64,000 nucleotides of DNA, from positions 32,118,001 to 32,182,000 of the forward strand of contig CM060733.1 in NCBI GenBank assembly GCA_030704615.1. The letters are read 5' to 3'. Below the pieces are notes generated by a model. That model saw nothing but the letters and a program-made list of their open reading frames with translations. It had not been told where the DNA came from and made no database searches. The stretch is from Takakia lepidozioides. Taxonomy: Eukaryota > Streptophyta > Takakiopsida > Takakiales > Takakiaceae. Positions 40,201 through 51,147 of this stretch are shown one piece after another. The number at the start of each line of letters is the position of its first letter. The first letter of the stretch is position 1. The position numbers and the translations under genes were made by a program.

Positions 40201-41900
40201 CTTAGCATGTTTTTATGGAAAACAAAGAAAATCCATGGTCAAGCTTAATCCCACTCTATAGCTACCAGAATTTGCGAATTGACAAGGGGATCTTGGAGAA
40301 AGTGCTAAGGGTGGGTTACAGCATTGATTATATGGCCTTAACAGAGCAATCCGTTGCCTTGAGAGATTGCAAAGTCAGATGTCCGAGACCTGGATTACTC
40401 TTGAAGGCCTCCACCTTGGGGAACTGTGCATTTGTAGTTTTGAGCTGCTTGTTGGGAACCCACGTTCGTTTTTTTTATCCTTCGTTCTTTTCTCCCATCG
40501 GCTCTCCGAGCTTTCTATGCAAGTTACACAGTTTCTTTTATTCTTTCTTTCGTTCTTTAATTTTCTAAGCACAGATGAATATTGGATGTACACCCGATTG
40601 GAGTACTAGGTTTCAGAAAATGGAAAGTCACATGCCAGATGTACATGTGTAGTTTAATGAAGGTAACTTCCCATCTGGGGCACATTGCAAAAATATTTGC
40701 ATGTGTGACACTGCATGCCTGATTAATAGTATTGATACACATCTCATCTGTAACATCGCGAGTCCATTGAGCATGGTAGTTTTGGGATCCTTGGCAGGTC
40801 GCAACAATTATCATTCCCATTGTTGTCAACTTCTGGTTAGTACTATCTGCAGCCCTTGAATGTCATGCTCTATTATGTGCTTGGTGAAAAGTTGTATTAT
40901 TCTTTTGGTAATCAGTACATTTGGAAGAAAAGTGTTATGGGTTACTTGCCAGTTTATAACTGTGTGCACCCTGGGCTCCTCCTTATGGGCACGTTTGTAT
41001 TGCACACTCGGAAAGTCCAAAGGATGGGGGGGGCGGGGTAATAGAGGTTTGAGTTGCACCCACGCATTGTTGTATTTAGGCATGGTCATAAGTGCTCCCA
41101 AACTTGTGTCAAAATGATCATGATCATGTGTGAAATGCAATCCAAAGGATGGAAGAGAGACTTTGTAATGAGGTACAGAAATGAGCTAACAGTTATGCAC
41201 TTGAAGTTTCGCAACTAGCCTTGTGAACTTGACATACCTGGCCTCTCATTAGGCCCTTTTTAGGCCATATTTCGTGCAAATTAGTCATTTATTCAGATCC
41301 TTGGTGTTCTACTTGTTACATGGGCCCTGGGGGCACTCTGTGGACGCAATGAAGGTCCTTTCTTTTTTAAGTACCATTTCAATTCTGTCTTGAGGAACAT
41401 GTGAGAGATCTCAATCATACCTGCAGAAGTTTGGCAGCAACCTTCGTTCGAACAACGCCAATTAGAAGACTTCTCATGCAAGATCAATCTGTGACTCTAC
41501 CACTAGATTGTAATACTCTCCTCCTCTTGTTGGTGTGAACAGGAACATGACCTCAGGGTTTATGATCGCAAAGTCGAAAATCCCACAGTTTTGGATATGG
41601 CTATATTGGGTCAACCCCACCCAATATACCATCAACACCCTCGTCTCCATGGCGTTCTACTGTGACACTCACAACCCTCCCTGTAACACATGCACCATGG
41701 ACCCTAGTAGCTGCCCTGGCTGCACGTGTCCACGGGTCCAAGATGAAGGTAACTTATTGGCTTGGACTATTATCAGTACAAGTATGTCCTTGGACTATAA
41801 TGACCGTTTCCAAAATATGGGCTTGTTGTTTGGCTTCATTGTCTTCTTTATGATAGCTGGTGCAGTAGCTCTCAGATTCATGAAGTATGATAAGAGGTGA
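25256..41900 (+). CDS. ABCG: Full-size ABCG (PDR-type) ABC transporter with an inserted PDZ-like domain
   Basis: I resolve 29 exons (first 25256-25726, last 41543-41900) whose phases agree except for one gap in TMD2. The total exceeds 1,600 codons, against roughly 1,450 in land-plant PDRs. The order is NBD1-TMD1-NBD2-TMD2. NBD1 has Walker A GPPGCGKSS (split between 26857 and 27058), signature VSGGERHR (about 27600), and Walker [13 protein letters not shown] (about 27935). Exons at 29221-29293 and 29971-30203 add a PDZ-like domain. TMD1 runs about 30891-33938 ([16 protein letters not shown] helices, [17 protein letters not shown]). NBD2 has Walker [10 protein letters not shown] (35083 exon), signature [15 protein letters not shown] (35920 exon) and [11 protein letters not shown] with TIHQPS (36288 exon). 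TMD2 runs about 37482-41900. Family members export hydrophobic compounds across the plasma membrane; the substrate here cannot be read. The intron after 27649 starts with GC. One TMD2 exon between 38831 and 40061 was not found, where LINE-B fragments sit. Confidence 0.9.
29221..30203 (+). other. PDZ-like domain encoded by two exons of the ABCG gene
   Basis: Exons 29221-29293 and 29971-30203 join in phase with both neighbours. They encode [53 protein letters not shown] and [10 protein letters not shown]. The GLxL start, the GDxIxxVN turn, the A--IV helix and the final VxLxLER strand follow PDZ order. The domain lies after NBD1 and before the RRQ-type start of TMD1, so it would face the cytosol. 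The canonical GLGF carboxylate loop would be the PLGLKL stretch. PDZ domains usually bind C-terminal peptides. Confidence 0.75.
31755..31965 (+). mobile_element. Two LINE-B 3' ends in tandem
   Basis: Two copies of the LINE-B terminus follow one another in an ABCG intron between the exons at 31371-31532 and 32066-32158. One ends at about 31812 with (CATTT)n. The other ends at about 31965 and includes CCCATAAGCTCTTTCAGCTT and GCAGACGTTATGAAGTACC. The second seems to have entered the tail of the first. Confidence 0.75.
36187..36232 (+). mobile_element. LINE-A tail fragment in an ABCG intron
   Basis: TGTGGCCACAAGACTGCAGT followed by TCTAATGAGTGCATT is a diverged LINE-A terminus just upstream of the exon starting at 36288. 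It makes the intron locally open, but the exon start is fixed by the acceptor CAG at 36285-36287 and by reading phase. Confidence 0.55.
39040..39515 (+). mobile_element. LINE-B 3' part with C-terminal reverse-transcriptase remains
   Basis: The translation shows [16 protein letters not shown], then after a frameshift [20 protein letters not shown] with [13 protein letters not shown], a zinc-binding tail typical of non-LTR retrotransposon proteins. The LINE-B 3' end with GCGGACGTTATAAAG and (CATTT)n follows at about 39410-39452. A second short LINE-B piece (CCCTCTATACTACGAGATCT) follows immediately at about 39456-39515. It lies where a TMD2 exon of the ABCG gene is expected. This copy ties the widespread short tails to a coding parent element. 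Confidence 0.8.
39764..39835 (-). mobile_element. LINE-B 3'-end fragment
   Basis: This is a reverse copy of the LINE-B terminus with the (ATGAA)n side at 39764-39780, CTTTATAACATCCGCGG and AAGAGCTTATGGGACAAAATG. It lies in the same ABCG intron as the larger LINE-B piece. Confidence 0.75.
40470..40560 (+). mobile_element. Degenerate LINE-B 3'-end fragment
   Basis: CCCATCGGCTCTCCGAGCTT and a T/C-rich tail resemble a decayed LINE-B terminus between the ABCG exons at 40061-40184 and 40798-40835. A weaker relative with TGTGGACGCAATGAAGG and ACCATTTCA lies at about 41333-41385. Confidence 0.5.
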
Positions 41901-44400
41901 GGATGGTTTGAATGCTCCTCTAGCTCCAGTCTGTGTGACAGCCCTTCAGCTCTTCATGGTACTCATCGGCGTTACATTAGATCTTGTCTTTGTCGAACAC
42001 CTAGGCTGGTCCGCTGCAGGCTGTCTGTCTTCCCTGGTATGTTTTTCTTTTCTTTTATTCCCTGGTATGTCCCCCCCCCTCTCTTCCCTGGTATGTTTCT
42101 AGTTTCTACTTACAAAAAAAAAATCTATTTCTGTAATGAATTTTACCATAATAGATTCTGCACATTGTGGCTGTGAATTTAGGGATTTTATCAATCTCTT
42201 CAATTTCATTAATGTTCCAAAAAATTATGATGGAGTCTTCCAACTGGCCAATCCAACATATGCAAGTCTGTCTCCAAACGTTTGTTTAGCTTTCATTCCT
42301 TGTCCACTGAAATCTCATCCTATTGATCTGTTTAGACATGCCCGCCAATGATAACGTTACTTTAGTTGTAGTTCTGTTTTGTAAAGTGTTTGAAAGTGTC
42401 CTCTGTTGGATAAAAGTATCATAAGACTTTTTTGAATATGTTGCTTGGAGTTCTAGACAACATGCACCCCAATCCTTTCAAAAATAAAATAGCCAACCCC
42501 AGCTAAACGTGTAGAGTGTAGAGGCTGTAGAGTGTAGTGGCGCCTGCACGATTGGATGATTAGTCTCGATTCAAAATGCACGAGATCATCCAAATTTTTC
42601 TTATTTGTTGAATAAATAGTAAACACAATTGCCCAGTTTCCAGAAGGGGTTTTAATTTAAGGTCGGAAATGTGTCCTCGGCAGTAGGATTTCAGGTGGGA
42701 ATATAAGGGGGTTTAATTAATGGTCGTACAGGGCAGAATTGGCGGAATGATCCCTACATGGATCGTTCCAGAGTACAGTTATTCAGTGTCGGTGGGGGTA
42801 TGTTGAATGTGTTGAATGATGCGGTGCTATATATTAAGTTCTGAGCATCAACTCAGTTAGCTTACTCTGTTGAATAAATGTGGTGCTAGTAACTTTCCAC
42901 TACCTCAGAAGGATTCTGGATGGAAGTGGTAGTTGTAATTGAAATGTTTTTTGGTGCTATACTGGATGAAATTGTCTTCCTTGATGGAAATGCAGTGCCG
43001 CAATCTTCTTTCTTTTTTCTTTTTTTTTAATCAAAAGGGGAGGGAGGCCCTGCTACTCAAATTAAAGAAGCGAGGAAAAAATAACCTCGACAGGGCCATA
43101 AGGCATTACAATCGTGCGGAGCCTCCCAGAGCAGCCACAATGGGCAGCCCAGAAACACAACTGGTTCGCCAATTAAACAGCCTAGCAAAGAATGAGAGTC
43201 CAAAATGTCCAAGGCCTAAACATGCAGAGTACCGCGAGCATCTACACCTAACAGACCAAGCGCTGCTAAACCCAGCCAAGCACTATTTCTTCCTAGGTAG
43301 GGGCTCAAAATTACGGTCACTGAGCCTTCATTTTAGAATTCTTATTCTTGCGGTGCTTCCAATTAATGTCCTCGTCCCCCCTCGAGAGGGAAGGGCCAGG
43401 AAGGAGGCAAGTCAGCAACAATGGGAGAATGGAGGTTTGAAGATGCATGGATCCCCTGTCCTCCGGCAGTTGATGTCCCTTGAAAGCCCACGAGAAATCG
43501 AAAATGTGAAGAAGCTGGGGTCCTATGAACATCTGCATAGAGCTGAACCCAGAACACCCCTAGCCTTTCTACCTTCTATTAACAAATCAAAGAAAATTTT
43601 ACGCAGAATAAACGAAACAGAAGGGTTATAAGCTGCATCATACCAGTTAGCACACCTACATTCAGACTTCCGTGAAAGCTACGATTTACAGACAAAACAT
43701 TGATGATGAATGTAAAGTTGCCAACATTTTTGGAAGTTTAGATGAGCAATACTAAGGGCCATTTCAGACTACAGCCTGCAAGAAACCTCCGGACCAATAC
43801 GAAGCAAATTGGTTGAGTCCGTAGATGCATATTAAAATATTAATATCCTAGGGACCAAAAGTTGGTGAGGCCTTACACCAAGATAGCTGGATTTGCTTCT
43901 CAAGCCCAAGAAACCTAAAATGAGATGTATCACCTTCCACCAACTTCATCCTTACCACTCTACCTTCAAGAAGGATTCTAGCAATGATCATATTTAAAAG
44001 AATATTTTATTGTTCCATAGGTCGAGGGTTCAAACATCGGGAGACCGCTAAACTTAACCGCATCGGTTACTTTCTTGGTCCCTAGACCAACAATCTCCCA
44101 CCATAATCAGACATCGCTACCTAGGCACGCCATATCATCCCTATTTATCATCCCTATTTTTTTGCTCTAGGTCTGTAGATAATGTAAAACCAGTCAATAC
44201 TATAGGATCACTATATTCTGAGTTGATCGAGGGTCTTTAGTTCACAGTGCCACAAAATCAAAAGTTACTTATGGATGAATAATGCAGCGCCGCATTTCCC
44301 CTGAAAAACTCATCAATACAACTTATCTATTTGTGAAACTTTGTCATGTGTCAAGTTATTTTACCATTAGTGTGAAACTAGCTAGGAAATAGCTAGCTTT
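41901..44400. other. Gene-poor region downstream of the ABCG gene
   Basis: Two features only. An open stretch at 42939-43631 (230 codons, Arg/Lys/Leu rich) has no family resemblance, begins in sequence with a poly-T run and is probably not a gene. A 16-bp near-palindrome AATGCAGCGCCGCATT lies at 44281-44296. A GGTTCAAAC block near 44030 resembles a Pol III B box but has no matching A box. Otherwise I see nothing I can name. Confidence 0.3.
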
Positions 44401-44879
44401 TACATATTGACATTTGGGATTGGCCCAAGTGTCAATCCAGGGGTCAAGGCAGATTTAGGCCCTGGAGTGGTTATCTTCACGGCAAGCGCGGAAGGCTCAT
44501 CTTTCTCGAGTTGAGCCTCACCGCGCCTAGCTATGGCGCCGTAGTGTGGATTCCCCATGGCGTGGGGTGCACTTGGCTTGACTTGTATTTGAGTGATGAG
44601 GTTATATATTCATGAGTTTTCGATCTTCAGCTTTGTGAGCTCGCATGAGCTTGTGTTTGTATTCTTCTTCTTTATCACTCGAGAAAGATGAGCTCGTATC
44701 TGTGAGTGCCAAATACGAGTTAGTTGTAGCACTTGTGGTTTTTGCTTGAGAATGAGAGAAACCAAGTTGTTATGCAAGGAGCACCGTGGAGCTCTTGGTT
44801 GTTAGAAGCGGAGGCGATGTGGGTTACGAGGTGGTAGACCTTGGCATTCGATCTTCAGCTTCAGAGATGAAAGCACCAT

Positions 44880-45760
44880 GCTGCAGGTAATTCCAGAGCA
44901 CCTTGATGGTTTCAGATTGTGTACATGCATGAGCAAGCACGATTGGGAAGAGGACCAGTCAAGAGCAGGTTATGGGCTTTGGTGGCAAAGCTGAGAACTG
45001 GACTTGGGAATGCGAGCTTTCATTGTGTGAAGGATTGCAAGACCAAGCGAAAGGGCTGATTTGGCTTGGGGCAAATCAGTGCACTTTGTGGAGTATGGTG
45101 AGATTGGGTTTCAATCTCGAGCTTCAGCATTGAGAGGGCTCTTGTCATGGCAAGAGCAGGGCTGGAACAAGAGCTAAGAGGTGCGGCAAGGCCATGGAAT
45201 GTGCACCTAGGGTTTCAGAGCTTGGAAGAAGAGCTCTTGCACCACAAGAGAAGTGTCTTGTGGCTGGAAATGTAAGCCTTAGGGTTTCAGGAGCTTGGCA
45301 AAGGCTGTGGAGTGCTTAGTCTTGTCTTAGAGAGCATCAAGGAGCCAAGGAGCCAAGATAGGGGGCTGATATCTCCTTGTGTGAAGAGGTTGCATGTGTG
45401 GAGCATGTATTCAGCTCATTGAAGCTTCCATCTTCAAGCTTGGAAGACAAGCAAGGAAGTGGGAAGGGCTGACTTCCCTTATGCGAGGGCAATGCATGTG
45501 TGGAGCATGCTATCGGCCTGATGAAGGCTTGCACTTTCAGGTTTGTGGGTGTAAGAAATGAAGCAAAGGAGCTGATTCTCTTATGGTGAGAGTGGGGCAT
45601 GTGTGGAGCATGCCTTCAGCCCATTGAGGCTCTTGTTTTCAAGCTTTAGAGAGCTAGAACGGAAGGTCTAGGGCTGGTTTCCACTTGGAGTGAAAGAAAA
45701 GCACTTGTAGGGCCTATGTGAGTTGGGGTTTCAACTTCAAGCTTGAAGGGAGCGCAACTC
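44880..45760 (+). repeat. Degenerate tandem repeat, period about 100 bp
   Basis: The 16-mer GCATGTGTGGAGCATG recurs at 45392, 45494 and 45597 (spacing 102 and 103). The looser motif TTCAAGCTTGGA/TTCAGAGCTTGG recurs about every 70-100 bp over the wider block. The purine-rich strand is constant. It looks like an old, diverged minisatellite. I see no gene in it. Confidence 0.7.
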
Positions 45761-46299
45761 TTGAAGCAGCAGGTGTAGGTGGCTGGAATAGGCTCTAAGA
45801 CAGATGTTATGGCCAAGGAGAGTGCTTGAATGAGTGCTCACAAGGGCTGGGAACCAGCAGGGCTTGGTTGTTTGCCATTGAGTTCAGTGGCGTATTTGGG
45901 GAGGCTAAGTGAGAAAGAAGGCTTGGTTTGTGGCAACCACCTCATGGCTTAGGGCTACTATGGTGGTGTGTGGGAGCCGAAAGAGCAAGAATACCTTGTT
46001 GATTTCCTCACAGCCGCTATAGCTCGGTGGAAAGAAGCCTAGAGTCCAAGAGACATAAACCCTAGCTTGGCGTGGCTAAACCCCTTGGAGAAATGGCTAA
46101 ACTGCTAGAGCGGCCATGGATGGGGCTGTGACGGGCTGTGAAGTGGGACACCGCCTAGGGATGGGGGAGAAGAGTATTACACACCCGTCAAGTAGCAAGA
46201 TCCCATAATCATTTGGGTTTGGGTGGCACTCAGTACACTTAATCAACTGAGGCACCTGTTGGTACAACAATTACTAGCAAGTTAGGATAGTATTTCTCG

Positions 46300-46760
46300 T
46301 AATTTGTGCCCGGGTCCAAGTTTTTCTTGAAAAATAAATATTCGAAAGGAAAAAGAAAAAAGACTGCGTATGATATATATAGCTACCTATCCTTCTTTTT
46401 CTTTTTCTTTTTCTTTTTTTCCTTCTTTGACTCACAACCAGGTCCAAGTTTTTCTTGGAAAATAGATATCCACAAAGAAAAAAGGAAAAAGAGAAATAAG
46501 AAAGCGTATGATATATATAGCTATCCATTTTTATCTTTTATTCTTTAAAGGGAACAGTGGCACTTTAGAAAATTTATTACTCAAATAAAAAATAAATATC
46601 TAAAAAAGAAGAAGAAAAGAAAGCGTATGATTATTATATATAGCTATCCTTTAAATTTTCTTTTTTTTAAACAGGGGACAGTGGCCCTGATTCGAACTTT
46701 TAAAAAAAAGGAGCACAGCTGTAATCCTTCTTTGACTCAAAACCGGGTCCAAGGTTCGGT
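46300..46760. repeat. Tandem repeat, about 120-137 bp units, AT-rich
   Basis: The phrase GCGTATGATATATATAGCTA recurs at about 46366 and 46503, with a variant at 46623. GGGTCCAAG(TTTTTCTT), with small variations, recurs at about 46313, 46441 and 46746. Units also hold A-rich or T-rich runs. I see no coding potential. Confidence 0.7.
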
Positions 46761-47473
46761 TTTCCAAAAATGTTTTTTGCTTTAAAATTTTAATTGCGTT
46801 TAAAGTAAATTAACAATAAACAAATATAACGACTATTCTTATTTGGTGAGTCGAACAGACACATGTCACGTTATGCTTGTCCCAAAGTACCTTGGGGATG
46901 GATGCAAAAGGCTGGGACGGATGAGGTGGATGGAAGACGCGGGATGGATGGGGGGGCCGCCAGCAGACGACATGCAGCGGAGGGAGAGGCGGGCAAGAGG
47001 AACACGTTGGTGGGCGCTGCGTGCTTTCCTCTTCGCTGCTTCTGCGATCTCTGACCAGCTTTTCGGTTTGGGGGTGGGCCAGCCTTTGAATGGCCTCAGT
47101 TTAATCGTGACGCTTTGACTTGAAAGCAATCAGCTTTTCTGTTGTCCTAGTCTGGCGGGCGCTTCGTCTCAGGTCTTTGTCTATTTCGAGTGTAGACCTT
47201 GTCTCTCACCAGCTTCCTTTGAGCCGGGGATAAATCTGTCGATCTACAGCATTGTCTTGGCTTTCCGACAGGCAGACTCCCGGCTCTCTCACTCTGTCTC
47301 TCTCTCTCAACAGTCCCGCGGCTCGCTCCTACAACCTGGGTCTTTCTCTCTGAGCTGAGGGGACAACCGGACTCTTTCTCTCTCCTTCCCTTGTCCCATT
47401 AGCTCTTTGAGCTTCGCGTGGACGTTTTAAGGGTTTTTTACTCCTCTCTTTCTCGTTTCTTTAGAGAGGCAGG
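46761..47473. other. Upstream region of the FSH hydrolase gene
   Basis: The region has a GC-rich block (about 46900-47060), then a CT-rich stretch up to the start codon. A decayed LINE-B end (CCCATTAGCTCTTTGAGCTT, GTGGACGTTTTAAGGG) lies at about 47395-47440, only about 35 bp upstream of the ATG at 47474. It could therefore be part of the 5' UTR. Confidence 0.4.
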
Positions 47474-50448
47474 ATGGGGCCTGACCACAGTCCACAAAGG
47501 AAGCTCAGACTGCTGGGGCTTCACGGCTTTCGGACAAGTGGGGCTATTCTGAAGCAGCAGCTCTCGAAGTGGAGCCCTTCTCTGCACGACCTTATCGACG
47601 TGGTGCATACCTGTGCCTTCTTTGGATACACCTATAATAACACTGAAACAGGATTAGCATCAAGTTTCATTTTCTTCACTGGAGATGCAGTTGATATCGC
47701 TTTTCCCATAGTTGTTGGCAATCGTGTCTGAATGGAAGAAGAGCATAGTTGTAAGGAATATATCGGAAGAAAGGGGAACAATGAAGAAAATCCTTGGTCA
47801 GCAATCAGTAGGCGAGATTAATGCCTCCGAGGACATATAAGGGCCTGCAGCGAGGCTTCTCTAGCAGCTGCCAGATTCAAAAGCTCAGCTGTAAATAGTG
47901 CTCCAACGGTATTAATGTTGTTGAGTTGGGTGTAGGCCTAGTTTCCTGGTTGCAAATTTGTGATTGAAGGATTAGATGCCACGAAGTCTTAGGGTGTATT
48001 TGTGTGCAGACGGCGATCGATGCTCCACTTCCTTGTATTGGGAAGTCGGAAGTGGAGGGCATCTTTGACGGGCCTTACTATGAATGGTTCAGGTTCAACA
48101 AGGTCTCTCTATCTCTCCTTGTACATGTTTTTTCTCTTGTTTTCTCTCTGTCTCTCTTACGAGCGCCATTTGCTCAAGACAATATTCAAAGTTTGCATTG
48201 ACGTGTTCTTCATGGCAAGCTCTTTGCTAGCGATAGTCACAGCCATTGCATATTTTCACACCACTTGAGAAAGCTCTACAACCATCCACATGCGGGTCGA
48301 AGTTCCCACTGGAGGTTGTTTAGAAGGTCTGAAAATTGGTAGTAAGCCATGTACATGTTCTGATTTCCTTATCAATGATGGCATATGAATGTAGCTGAAG
48401 CCAGGGTTATGCAGGGTGGGTGAGACAGTTCCCCGAACCCCAACTGTGGGCTAGTGTAAAATCAATCTGGACTGGATCCGTGTGAGTGCATTATTTTTTA
48501 CACTGAGAATATTTTGCAAGCAGGAATTCACAGAATTTCAAGGTGTCGAGGAGACTATCTCTTTCATATCTGACTACATGAAGATGCATGGGCCCTTTGA
48601 TGGCCTTGTTGGTTTCTCTCAGGTAATCACTCCTTCCATCTTTTCTACCTTCTTTACAAAGTCCCTTTGCCATATATTAGATGGCAGGGACTTACCCATG
48701 AGTGTTATGCATTTACCTTTACATGGACGTTGTAACCTTGCAGCCATAGGTCCCAACAGTTGGGAGTCCTCAATGTTGGTTGACAATCTAACTTCAAAAT
48801 ATTTTGAGATGGATGCCCTGCCTGGCAGACTGGTGGTGACTGTTTTATGGGTTGTTGCCAAAAGCTTTGGCAGGTGGTCTTGTAGTTGGCAAGAATGAGG
48901 TGGATAATGAACTTTATCATGAGAGAGTGTACTGATAAGACATTGTTTGCAGTAGCCTTGTGGCCATAGATGCGCACACATTGTGTGTGAGAGAGAGAAG
49001 GAGAGAGAAGAAGGTAGAATGTGCTAGTTGAAAGGAGAAATACAGGTCTAGAGAGGGATCAAGCAGATCTCACTTGTTCCTTCTCTTCAACCACTAGATC
49101 TATCAAGTAGGAGATTACCACAATTAGCCAATGAGGAGGACTTGAAGGGAACCCACACCAGAATACACCCAACCTCTGCCAAAGATGAAACACTTGCAGT
49201 GCCCCACCATTGCCACGAGCTGTTTTGTCTCTATGCAACGTTTGCTGTTTTTTGAATCAAAATTTCATGTCTGGGGGTCCTTGGCCCCCTGTTTTGGGAA
49301 TATCATGCTTCTCACAGTTGCTTGTGTGAAACAAAGTAGATTCACTGTGCTGCAAGTAGGCCACAGATTTGGCTCATTGACTAACCTGCTTTGAGGCATA
49401 CTATGTGGGGAGATACTTACCTGATTTCACTCACAAAATGGGCAGGAGTTAAGTTTGAGAGAGCGTAAGAAATTTGGGAGCTGAAGAATATTAGCACAAA
49501 GTGTCTTTATACAACATACATAAATGTACATTGTTGATGTGTAGCTGTAGAAAAGGATGCAGGAGATAATCAGGTCTATCAGATAATATTTCACTTCTCT
49601 TTATTACCCTTGACTCTGATGAACTCAATCGCCCTGGTCCTAGAGGGGTGCAATGGCCTACCCATGTCAAGTTAAACTCTGTTCCAAGGTCGTCGTGTTA
49701 CTGACAATACGGGTTGTCTATTGATGTGTAGGGGGCAGTCCTGTCCGCAGCTCTTGCAGGCCTTCAAGAGAAGGTATGTTTCTCAATGAGATAAGTTTGT
49801 GTAGGGGCCTCTCCGTATTTGTCATGTCCTCAAATACCTTCATTTGGAATGTCCAAGGGAATCAAGCAGCTGAGTTACCCATATCGCTCTTGATTTTGAT
49901 GTTACCCCAAAACATGGCATGGGTCTAAGACAGTCTGATACTGTTGCAGGGTATGGCCCTCCAAGATGTGCCACGTATCCGTTTCGTCCTTCTGATTAGT
50001 CCAGCGCAGCTCCGTCAGGACACCTACAAAACGATTTATGAGGAGCCTGCAATCGAATGCCCCTCCGTTTTCTTTCTAGGTACATATTCTGAGCCCTCCC
50101 TGGAAGCCCATGTTCTATGAAGTATTGTCTAGCTGGAGGTTGCCCGTAATCCTCATAGTGTACAGGTGCATATTGTGTTTGGGATCCACAAAAGAGGGAC
50201 CTGTTGAGTTGTGATGGACAATGCTGCCTGATTGCTTAGAGAGCGAATATGGTGCAAATAATGTGCTTCTGATGGGTTTATCAGGGGAGAAGGACTGGCT
50301 GAGACCAGCCGGTGAAGTTGTGCTTCCTTCATTTCAAAGTCCGCTCATCATTCGGCACCCATATGGCCACACCGTTCCCAGATTAGGTGCGCATGCTATA
50401 CTCCTTCATCAAAGCAGACCCCCTTATAATTCCCTTGTTGAACAATGA
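47474..50448 (+). CDS. FSH-family serine hydrolase (plant-type, OVCA2-like)
   Basis: Six exons join exactly to 218 aa: 47474-47602, 48010-48102, 48524-48622, 49732-49773, 49950-50079 and 50285-50448. Family landmarks are RLLGLHGFRTSGAILKQQL near the N-terminus, GKSEVEGIFDGPYYEWFRFN, then GPFDGLVGFSQ joined across intron 3 to GAVLSA (the nucleophile elbow GFSQG), GEKDWLR with the catalytic Asp, and HPYGHTVPRLG with the catalytic His. The alpha/beta-hydrolase triad is therefore complete. FSH proteins are small esterases or hydrolases; the substrate of this branch is not settled. The start is the first ATG and gives the usual plant-family N-terminus. Intron 3 is the longest (1.1 kb) and holds a LINE-A tail. 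Confidence 0.92.
48930..48972 (-). mobile_element. LINE-A tail fragment in FSH intron 3
   Basis: GTACTGATAAGACATTGTTT followed by GCAGTAGCCTTGTGGCCAT is the LINE-A 3' end in reverse orientation. No clear flanking duplication was found. Confidence 0.7.
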
Positions 50449-50568
50449 TGATGTTGTTGGGGGAGTTAGTGCAGGTTGTTCATCACAACATGAAATGTGA
50501 CATTTTCTCATTAAACTAGATTCATTGTTACCTTATGTTCACAAAAATTTATGCTCACTTACGATAGA

Positions 50569-51132
50569 ATGTACTCATAAGACGTTATTTGCCGTAGCCT
50601 TGTGGCCATTGACCCTGCGCCCAGTTTGAGCGGAAACCAAAGGGACAGAACCTACCTCTGTCAGGGGCTGACGTTGGTAGTAATAAGACTTACCTTGATA
50701 CATAGAATTGATCCGGGTTTTCCAGATATCCTCTAGAAATCCCTTCACACAGCAAAATCTGCTGTGTGCAATTTGCCCAAAAACTAGGCCTCAGAAGGGC
50801 CTGGGCTTTTGGCTCAGCCTCGAGACTTACAAAGTTGGTAAACAGAGGTACAGGCACAATTCCCTTGATAGATTTGAAGAGAGCGTCTCTTTGGTGAGAG
50901 AACCCCGGACAGTGAATCAGAAAATGAATACTGTCTTCAGGTTGCCCACACATCGGGCAATTGCACTCTCCCTTTCCTCTCTGCTTCTGTTTGCTGTTCA
51001 AAGGTAGGCTTCCTGCCCTGAGTTTAAATTTCAGTATAGTGCCGAGAGTGGGTAGACCTGTGAGGTCATCCAAGATGTCCTCCCCCATGTCACAGACTGG
51101 AAACAAGTTCAGGGAAGTTTTCTGCCTAACTT
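50569..51132 (-). mobile_element. 5'-truncated LINE-A copy with perfect 15-bp TSD
   Basis: CTCACTTACGATAGA occurs at 50554-50568 and 51133-51147. Between them lies the LINE-A C-terminal coding end (CNCPMCGQPEDSIHFLIHC, FESLEAEPKAQALL-like) and its 3' terminus. It is only slightly diverged from the 18103-21700 copy. It lies 120 bp downstream of the FSH stop codon. Confidence 0.92.
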
Positions 51133-51147
51133 CTCACTTACGATAGA

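Noticed and set aside
42939-43631. 230-codon open stretch, Arg/Lys rich
   Set aside because: It has no family resemblance, starts across a poly-T run, has a dense reverse-strand shadow frame, and shows no splice or neighbour support.
44400-46200. Possible long terminal repeat of a retrotransposon
   Set aside because: I found no matching second terminal repeat, primer-binding site or gag-pol remains in the window.
46274-46548. Open frames on both strands encoding Lys- or Phe-rich peptides
   Set aside because: They are translations of AT-rich tandem repeats with poly-A/poly-T runs.
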